Assembly (NCBI GenBank): GCA_964611645.1
Contig: CAZTAO010000092.1
Span: 1 to 11,477, forward strand
Length of the DNA: 11,477 bases
From: CAZTAO01 sp964611645
Lineage (GTDB): Bacteria; Armatimonadota; UBA5829
Direction: 5' to 3'
Shown here: one piece after another, positions 1 through 5,214 of the stretch
Layout of the letters: each line of letters opens with the position of its first letter
Position numbering within the stretch: position 1 is the stretch's first letter
The notes under the pieces: generated by a model
What the model saw: only the letters and a program-made list of their open reading frames with translations
What the model was told of the DNA's origin: nothing
Database searches by the model: none
Made by a program: the position numbers and the translations under genes

Positions 1-2
1 AG

Positions 3-800
3 GACGACTCGCAGAAGTCCGACTGGCATCTGGCCACAGCGATGATGACAGGGTATGCCGCTCGCTATACCTCTGAAGACTTTGAGGTCGTGGCGCTGGA
101 GAAGACCTTTACCGGCACCATCATCAACCCCGCGACCGGCGCTGCCTCGCGCATCCTTGGGATGGCCGGTAAGGTCGACGGCATCGTGCGCCGCGGTCGC
201 GAGTTCTACCTTCTGGAGCACAAGACTGCTTCCCAGGTAGATGGCTCCTACCTTGAGCGCCTGTGGTCAGACCTGCAGATCACGCTGTATTCGCACTATA
301 TCGAGCAGTCGATGGGTATCAAAATCGCCGGCGTCATCTACAACATGCTCGTGAAGGCCAAGCTCCAACAGAGCAAAGGCGAAACCGAGTCCGAGTTTGA
401 AGCCCGCCGCGCAGACCTGCTCGCCAAGTCCAAGACCGGCAAGAGTACCGCCACCCGCAAGATGCCGGAATCCGATGAGGACTTCCAGTCACGGCTCGCC
501 GCCAAGTACTGCGAGCCTGACATGTTCTACCGTGAGATGCTCTACATCTCCCGCGACCAGTTCGATGCAATGAAATCCGACCTGTGGGAGCTTACCCAGG
601 AGTTCCTGGATTCCCGTCGGCGTGAAGTGTTCTACCGCAATACTTCCCACTGCTTCGCCAACCATCGCACCTGCGCCTATTTCCCGCTTTGCCAATCCAA
701 CGGCAGCGAGAACGTAATCGACAACTTCTACGAGATCAAGCCGCCGCACGAAGAACTGCGGTCGGCCTGCGCGACCCCAACACAAAAGGAGATGTTCTAA
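3..800 (+). CDS. RecB/Cas4-like PD-(D/E)XK exonuclease, 5' partial
   Basis: The frame is open from base 3, so the gene begins before the window; the tandem Met codons at 42-47 are probably internal. The visible 265 residues carry the hallmarks of the RecB/Cas4-type PD-(D/E)XK family: KVDG (Asp codon 177-179), then LLEHKT (Glu 216-218, Lys 222-224), then DLQITLY, which fits the QxxxY motif IV of RecB-type nucleases. Near the C-terminus three cysteines spaced C-x6-C-x5-C (about 651-701) resemble the C-terminal part of a Cas4/AddB Fe-S cluster; the fourth Cys would lie upstream, outside the window. Phage members of this family are thought to resect DNA ends for recombination. It is followed by a RecA-fold ATPase through a TAATG overlap, which supports a recombination role. 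The family assignment is firm; the Fe-S cluster is inferred. Confidence 0.85.
   Translation, partial: DDSQKSDWHLATAMMTGYAARYTSEDFEVVALEKTFTGTIINPATGAASRILGMAGKVDGIVRRGREFYLLEHKTASQVDGSYLERLWSDLQITLYSHYIEQSMGIKIAGVIYNMLVKAKLQQSKGETESEFEARRADLLAKSKTGKSTATRKMPESDEDFQSRLAAKYCEPDMFYREMLYISRDQFDAMKSDLWELTQEFLDSRRREVFYRNTSHCFANHRTCAYFPLCQSNGSENVIDNFYEIKPPHEELRSACATPTQKEMF
786..792 (+). promoter_or_regulatory. Ribosome binding site deciding the ATPase start
   Basis: AAGGAGA lies seven bases upstream of the ATG at 800 and supports that start over the longer in-frame alternative at 689. Confidence 0.8.
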
Positions 801-1549
801 TGCCACTGCCTACCGCCAAAACGCCGCCCAAACCCGAGCTCGCGGATCTCACCGTGCTGACCTATGGTCCCACGAAGATCGGGAAGTCGTCCTGGTGCTC
901 CCACGCTGACAATGCGCTCTTCCTCTCGACGGAGCCGGGTCTCAATTCCCTGGAAGTGTTCCAGATCCCGATCCGATCCTGGGAAGAGTTGCTGGCCGCT
1001 TGTGCAGAGATCGCCGAGGGCAACCACCAGTTCAAAACGATCATAGTCGATACCATCGACAACGCCTACCGTATGTGCGCAGAACACATCTGCCGCAAGT
1101 TCAAGGTCGACCACGAGGCTGATCTATCGTATGGGAAGGGCTATGCCTTGATTTCAGCAGAATTCCAGCGAGTCCTGAACAAGCTCGCGTTCATGCCCTA
1201 CGGTCTGCATCTCATCTCCCATTCTCAGGATATCGAGATTGAGACTCGGACCGGCAAGTACACCAAAACCGTTCCCACGCTGCCGGAGAAGCCACGGAAG
1301 ATCGTGTTGGGGCTGGTCGACATGGTCCTGTTCTGCGACATCGAGACGTCGACCGCACCGGACGGCAAAACGGTAGCCCGCCGCGTCATGCGCACCAAGC
1401 CCAGCCTCTACTTCGAAGCCGGGGATCGCACCGGCAGACTTCCCGAGACAATCGACCTGGACTACGCCAAGTTCATTGAGGCGTTTGGCGCAGGTCAGAC
1501 TCCCGCCGTACCCACTACCACCAAGGCAACCAAGGAGGCCACCCGATGA
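800..1549 (+). CDS. Sak4-like RecA-fold ATPase (AAA_24 type)
   Basis: This 249-residue protein has a Walker A motif GPTKIGKS at residues 23-30 and a Walker B strand TIIVD ending at Asp84, followed by a conserved-looking HLISHS segment at 137-142. This is the layout of phage nucleotide-binding proteins of the AAA_24/Sak4 group, single-strand annealing or RecA-like recombinases that work with a phage SSB. I chose the ATG at 800, which overlaps the upstream stop as TAATG and has AAGGAGA at 786-792 seven bases before it. An in-frame start at 689 would lie deep in the upstream gene with no such site. Its neighbours, an exonuclease before and an ssDNA-binding protein after, match known Sak4 cassettes. 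ATPase fold is confident; recombinase role is inferred from family and context. Confidence 0.85.
   Translation: MPLPTAKTPPKPELADLTVLTYGPTKIGKSSWCSHADNALFLSTEPGLNSLEVFQIPIRSWEELLAACAEIAEGNHQFKTIIVDTIDNAYRMCAEHICRKFKVDHEADLSYGKGYALISAEFQRVLNKLAFMPYGLHLISHSQDIEIETRTGKYTKTVPTLPEKPRKIVLGLVDMVLFCDIETSTAPDGKTVARRVMRTKPSLYFEAGDRTGRLPETIDLDYAKFIEAFGAGQTPAVPTTTKATKEATR
1532..1538 (+). promoter_or_regulatory. Strong ribosome binding site for the SSB-like gene
   Basis: AAGGAGG sits seven bases before the ATG at 1546, inside the 3' end of the ATPase gene. It is close to an ideal Shine-Dalgarno sequence and suggests high expression, as expected for a stoichiometric DNA-binding protein. Confidence 0.8.
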
Positions 1550-2010
1550 GTCACGACAACGATAGCACACCCATCAGCAGTCTCGACCTAACCCAGTTCG
1601 ACGATGATTTCGCCGAAGCTCCGGTAGAGGAGCGAGAGTTTGAAGACGTTCCCGATGGCAAGTACCAGGCCATCGTTGAGAAGGTGGAACTTACGCGCGC
1701 CCAGTCCTCCGGCAATATGATGCTGAAATGGACGCTGAAGATTCTCGGCCCGCGACTCGCCGGTCGCCTCCTCTGGCGAAACAGCGTGATGGCCAGCAAG
1801 GAGAACCTGAAGTGGCTGAAGACCGACCTCCACACGTGTGGAGTGGAAATCGAAAAGCTCTCAGATCTCCCCGCTCGTCTCGGCGATCTGCTCGATGTCA
1901 CCCTGGAGATAACCAAGCGCACTAAGGGCGAGAACGAGAACATCTACTTCAACCGCAAGATCGTGGTTGATCATCTGCCTTCCCACGACGACTCACTCAC
2001 ACCATTCTAA
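1546..2010 (+). CDS. DUF669-like phage single-stranded DNA-binding protein
   Basis: This 154-residue protein has an acidic N-terminus, then VPDGKYQAIVEKVEL (residues 35-49) and a MMLKWTLKILGP segment, the pattern of the DUF669 family of phage proteins found beside Sak4-type recombinases and regarded as SSB-like. The middle (ENLKWLKTDLHTCGV) and the basic strand ITKRTKGENENIYFNRKIV fit an OB-fold-like core. The last seven residues, DDSLTPF (148-154), resemble the acidic ...PF tip that bacterial SSB uses to recruit partner proteins. It overlaps the ATPase gene by ATGA and the nuclease gene by TAATG. It probably coats ssDNA made by the upstream exonuclease and helps load the ATPase. Family call is good; the hub role of the tail is inference. 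Confidence 0.8.
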   Translation: MSHDNDSTPISSLDLTQFDDDFAEAPVEEREFEDVPDGKYQAIVEKVELTRAQSSGNMMLKWTLKILGPRLAGRLLWRNSVMASKENLKWLKTDLHTCGVEIEKLSDLPARLGDLLDVTLEITKRTKGENENIYFNRKIVVDHLPSHDDSLTPF

Positions 2011-2540
2011 TGGCAAAAGAGGTCGTCGTTGTAGTGGACTCGCGGGAACAGGAGCCGTACTCGTTCTCTGATCGAGTCGTCACTGTTCGACGCGCGCTGC
2101 CGGCGGGGGATTATTCTCTCGCCGGCCTTGAACAGTCTGTCGCCATCGAGCGAAAGAGCGCCGAGGACTTCGTGCATACGCTGATCCGCGAGAGGGAGCG
2201 CTTCCGCCGAGAACTACTCAAGCTGGCAACCTATGAGCGGTACTGCATTGTGGTGGAGGCTGGGATGGGTGACATCCTTGCCGGGATCTACCGGTCGGGC
2301 TGCCATCCAAGTTCGGTGTTTGGGGCTGCTATGTCGATCATAGTCGACTACGGTGTCCCGATCTACTTTTGCTCTAACCGCCAGTGTGCGTGCCGATTTG
2401 TTGAGGATTATCTACTCAGATGTCACAGGAGGTATCAGGTTTCGTGCCTACAGCAGCAGCAACCCAGCGAACCCAACTCCGGGGAGAGGTCGAGAGAGTC
2501 TTCTTCTCCTCCGCCAACTACTCCGCCGGACTGTTCATAG
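2010..2540 (+). CDS. ERCC4-type (XPF/Mus81-like) nuclease
   Basis: The N-terminal 135 or so residues form an ERCC4 nuclease domain: VVDSREQ with Asp10 and Arg12, LPAGDYS with Asp34, and the signature ERKSAED (Glu47, Lys49, Asp53). The family cuts branched or flapped DNA in XPF and Mus81; stand-alone versions occur in archaea and phages. Length is 176 residues. The last 35 residues, rich in Gln, Ser and Pro, are encoded in DNA that also encodes the helicase N-terminus in another frame, and they do not look like part of the fold. The start at 2010 overlaps the SSB stop as TAATG; there is no good Shine-Dalgarno site, so initiation probably depends on coupling. It likely trims or resolves branched recombination intermediates, inferred from context. 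Confidence 0.88.
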   Translation: MAKEVVVVVDSREQEPYSFSDRVVTVRRALPAGDYSLAGLEQSVAIERKSAEDFVHTLIRERERFRRELLKLATYERYCIVVEAGMGDILAGIYRSGCHPSSVFGAAMSIIVDYGVPIYFCSNRQCACRFVEDYLLRCHRRYQVSCLQQQQPSEPNSGERSRESSSPPPTTPPDCS

Positions 2541-4639
2541 CGGATGGAGGCGACCGTGTGAAATTCGCCGGCAACGTGGTGGTTCAGGAAAAGCAGCCAC
2601 TCGTGCTTCACGGCCAGTTCATCCGGCACCCGAAATACGGATTCCAGTTCGAGGTTACCAGCCTGGAGTTCGATCAGAAACTCGACTCCCGCGGACTGGC
2701 CAATTACCTGGCCAATAATCCCGATGTCAAGGGCATCGGCCCGGCCAAGGCTAAGATCATCGCCGAACAGTTTGGCACCACATTCGAGCGAAGCCTCATC
2801 GACGAGCCTGAGAAGATCGCCGACGTGGCGCACGTGCCTATCTCGGTGATCGATTCGCTCCGTGACCACTGGCTTGAGACGAGCCACGTGAACCACGCGA
2901 TGACAGCGCTTTCGGCGTACGGGCTCACACATCATCAGGTGACAAAGCTGGTGAAGAAGCTTGGCAATAACGCCGTGGCCATAGTCGAGCGCGATCCGTA
3001 TGTAATCGTCGGGGAGATCGATGGGTTCGGCTTCAAGCGTATCGACAAGATCGCGCGACAGGTTGGAATCTCCAAAGATGCCGCCAGCCGCATCCGCGCG
3101 GGACTCCTCTTCTGCGTGGCGGAGGCCCTGGATCAGGGCGACTGCTGGGTGGAGTATGAAAGCCTGCTCGACCGCGCGAATGCCCTCCTGGTCATGGATT
3201 CCCTCGATAGCCGTGAGCGGATCGAGAAGCATCTGGACGATCTCATCGACGAGAAGGCCTTGTCCTGCTATGGGGCCGAATCCCGATTCCTCGTCGCGAT
3301 CCCAACCATCCGAGGAGTAGAGGAACACCTGGCGCGGGTGTTTGCCACAGGTGGGAGACCGGCTGGCTGCCTGATTACTGCGCCTGACCCACGTGCAGTT
3401 GTCAAGGAATCTGCGCCGCAGCTCAACGCAAAACAGTTGGATGCCGTTGCCAGCGCCCTCACGCATTCCATATCGCTGGTCTCGGGCGGGGCCGGGTCAG
3501 GCAAGACATTCACCATCTCGGCAATCACCAGGCTATGCGAGGAACGCGAACTGCGTGTTGTGCTCTGCGCGCCCACGGGCAAAGCCGCCAGGCGGATGGA
3601 AGAGGCCACAGGTCGCGGCGCCTCGACTATTCACCGTCTGCTTGGTTTCGACGGTAAGGGCTTCGACCGCGACGAGAGCAATCCCATCTGGGCAGATGTG
3701 CTGGTCGTCGATGAAGTCTCCATGGTCGATGTGGTTTTGGCGTGGCGCCTGTTTCAGGCAATCGATCTGGAACGCACCGCCGTGGTTCTTGTCGGAGACC
3801 ACAATCAGTTGCCACCAGTTGGGCCTGGCAATATCCTGAGAGACCTTATCGAGTCCCGGGTCCTGCCGACGACAATCCTCGATGAGGTAATCCGACAGGC
3901 AGGTATCCTCAAAGAAAACAGCACGGCCATTCTCAAAGGTGAAGTCCGCAAGACGCCCGCGAAGGACACGTCGGGGCGCGGCCCGTGGTATGTCGCAGAC
4001 CAGCACAAGGACCCGGAATCCGTGCAGCGGTTCATACTTCAACTCTACGAGGGAGTCCTGTCAGAGAAACTGGGTTTCGACATCCTGAGAGACGTGCAGT
4101 TGCTCACCCCGACCCACAAGGGTCCGCTGGGCACGATGGAACTCAACACCAAGCTGCAGCGGCTTGTTCAGCGCAAGCTCTGGGATTGCGACGCGCCGAT
4201 ACCCCAACCCGGCAAGCGCCCGAAGCTGCTGGCCAACGACAAGGTGATCCAGACCCGGAACAACTATGACCTGGGTGTGATGAACGGGGCGATGGGCGTC
4301 GTTCGCGACATACGCGGCGACGGGTCCATCTCTGTAGAGTTTGACGACAATCTGGTGGAGATCCCCGCCGGATCGCCGCATCGCAATGACTTGCAGTTGG
4401 GATACGTGATCTCAATCCACAAGTCGCAGGGGTCGGAGTTCCCCTGCTCCATAGTCATCGCACACAAATCACATAGCTTCATGCACCACCGAAACCTGCT
4501 ATACACAGGAGTCACGCGGGCCTCTCAGACCGCCATCATCGTCGGCGACCAATGGGGGATTTCGAACTGTGCCAAACGCGTGCAGGTGGATGAGCGAAAG
4601 ACATTCCTAAGCCTATTACTCAACGGAGGGACAAAATGA
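2420..4639 (+). CDS. RecD2-like SF1 DNA helicase
   Basis: This 739-residue protein has the complete RecD/TraA-type SF1 motif set: Walker A GGAGSGKT (356-363), CAPTGKAARRM (Ia), VVDEVSM with Asp431-Glu432 (II), VGDHNQLPPVGPG (458-470, III), LDEVIRQ (IV), ISIHKSQGSEF (664-674, V) and YTGVTRA with Arg700 (VI). The N-terminal part resembles the RecD2 OB-like region (LRGEVERVFF) and then has a helix-hairpin-helix VKGIGPAKA near 103-111. RecD2 enzymes unwind DNA 5' to 3'. Length fits the family. Two starts are possible: ATG at 2420, or GTG at 2444 preceded by AGGAGG at 2427-2432. The GTG has the stronger Shine-Dalgarno site and still keeps the whole conserved domain. Either way the gene overlaps the nuclease gene by about 100 bases or more. 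It probably unwinds DNA for recombination or replication in this module. Confidence 0.93.
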   Translation: MSQEVSGFVPTAAATQRTQLRGEVERVFFSSANYSAGLFIADGGDRVKFAGNVVVQEKQPLVLHGQFIRHPKYGFQFEVTSLEFDQKLDSRGLANYLANNPDVKGIGPAKAKIIAEQFGTTFERSLIDEPEKIADVAHVPISVIDSLRDHWLETSHVNHAMTALSAYGLTHHQVTKLVKKLGNNAVAIVERDPYVIVGEIDGFGFKRIDKIARQVGISKDAASRIRAGLLFCVAEALDQGDCWVEYESLLDRANALLVMDSLDSRERIEKHLDDLIDEKALSCYGAESRFLVAIPTIRGVEEHLARVFATGGRPAGCLITAPDPRAVVKESAPQLNAKQLDAVASALTHSISLVSGGAGSGKTFTISAITRLCEERELRVVLCAPTGKAARRMEEATGRGASTIHRLLGFDGKGFDRDESNPIWADVLVVDEVSMVDVVLAWRLFQAIDLERTAVVLVGDHNQLPPVGPGNILRDLIESRVLPTTILDEVIRQAGILKENSTAILKGEVRKTPAKDTSGRGPWYVADQHKDPESVQRFILQLYEGVLSEKLGFDILRDVQLLTPTHKGPLGTMELNTKLQRLVQRKLWDCDAPIPQPGKRPKLLANDKVIQTRNNYDLGVMNGAMGVVRDIRGDGSISVEFDDNLVEIPAGSPHRNDLQLGYVISIHKSQGSEFPCSIVIAHKSHSFMHHRNLLYTGVTRASQTAIIVGDQWGISNCAKRVQVDERKTFLSLLLNGGTK
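2427..2432 (+). promoter_or_regulatory. Ribosome binding site for the helicase (favours GTG 2444)
   Basis: AGGAGG lies eleven bases before an in-frame GTG at 2444 and just downstream of the ATG at 2420, so it cannot serve that ATG. This makes GTG 2444 a credible true start despite the slightly long spacing. Confidence 0.5.
4625..4630 (+). promoter_or_regulatory. Ribosome binding site for the gene at 4636
   Basis: GGAGGG sits five bases before the ATG at 4636, which overlaps the helicase stop codon as ATGA. This supports real translation of the downstream gene even though its catalytic motif looks eroded. Confidence 0.75.
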
Positions 4640-5214
4640 CGACAGTGCAAACCGTGGCGGCCGTGTACAAAGGCTACAGATTCCGAAGCAGGCTGGAGGC
4701 GCGATGGGCGATCTTCTTTGAAGCGCTTGGTGTGCCTTACGAGTGTAATCCAGAGGGCTTTCTCACGAGTGACGGCTTACGCTATGAGCCCAGTTTCTGG
4801 TTGCCCGTCCAAGAATGCTGGGTGGATGCTGATAGATGTGTCGGACATGCTCTGCCACACACTGCAGCATCGGCTGTGGCGGCTGAGACTTGCAGTCCCA
4901 TCTACATCTTCTGCGCGCCTATAAGACCCCTGAGTAATGGATGGCCAGCACGCAATGGCACAATCTTGGCTCCCGCCCCATTTGCCATACGGCAACACGT
5001 TGATGGTGGGTGCAGCGCACCGTATGTGTGGTCTAGGTGCCCGGTATGTGACAAACTCGATCTCCAGCATTGGGGGAAAGGCGATGGAAAATGCTGCCTT
5101 GGAAATGAGCATGAAGGGATGAATGGTCGCGGCCTTCCACAGGCGTATCTCAAAGCATCCCGCGCTCATTTTTCGTATGACAAAAGGATCGACGCGTACC
5201 GGTGGCAGGCATGA
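4636..5214 (+). CDS. Phage PD-(D/E)XK-family protein, catalytic motif apparently degraded
   Basis: The N-terminus YKGYRFRSRLEARWAIFFEALG (11-32, a few residues shown) followed by a Tyr-x-Pro-x-Phe-Trp-Leu-Pro stretch (50-57) and CWV (61-63) belongs, from memory, to a widespread phage family built on a PD-(D/E)XK nuclease fold. In the usual pattern PD-F is followed by an E-x-K strand. Here the Asp is Ser (EPSFWLP) and E-x-K is replaced by VDADR, so activity is doubtful. The later core strand SPIYIFC remains recognisable. The C-terminal half has CPVC (135-138) and a CC pair (153-154), a possible zinc site, and ends with QAYLKASRAHF, like the AY-x-AR-x-RF tail of the family. The gene is 192 residues, has a good Shine-Dalgarno site and overlaps both neighbours by ATGA, so it is kept as a gene. 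Function unknown. Confidence 0.7.
   Translation: MTTVQTVAAVYKGYRFRSRLEARWAIFFEALGVPYECNPEGFLTSDGLRYEPSFWLPVQECWVDADRCVGHALPHTAASAVAAETCSPIYIFCAPIRPLSNGWPARNGTILAPAPFAIRQHVDGGCSAPYVWSRCPVCDKLDLQHWGKGDGKCCLGNEHEGMNGRGLPQAYLKASRAHFSYDKRIDAYRWQA

Noticed and set aside
689..799. Upstream start for the ATPase gene at 689
   Set aside because: It would overlap the exonuclease gene by over 100 bases in another frame, while ATG 800 has AAGGAGA and a TAATG junction.
2435..3466. 343-codon open frame on the minus strand
   Set aside because: It lies entirely opposite the RecD2 helicase gene in the codon-aligned register, which is often stop-free in GC-rich genes, and its translation shows no domain.
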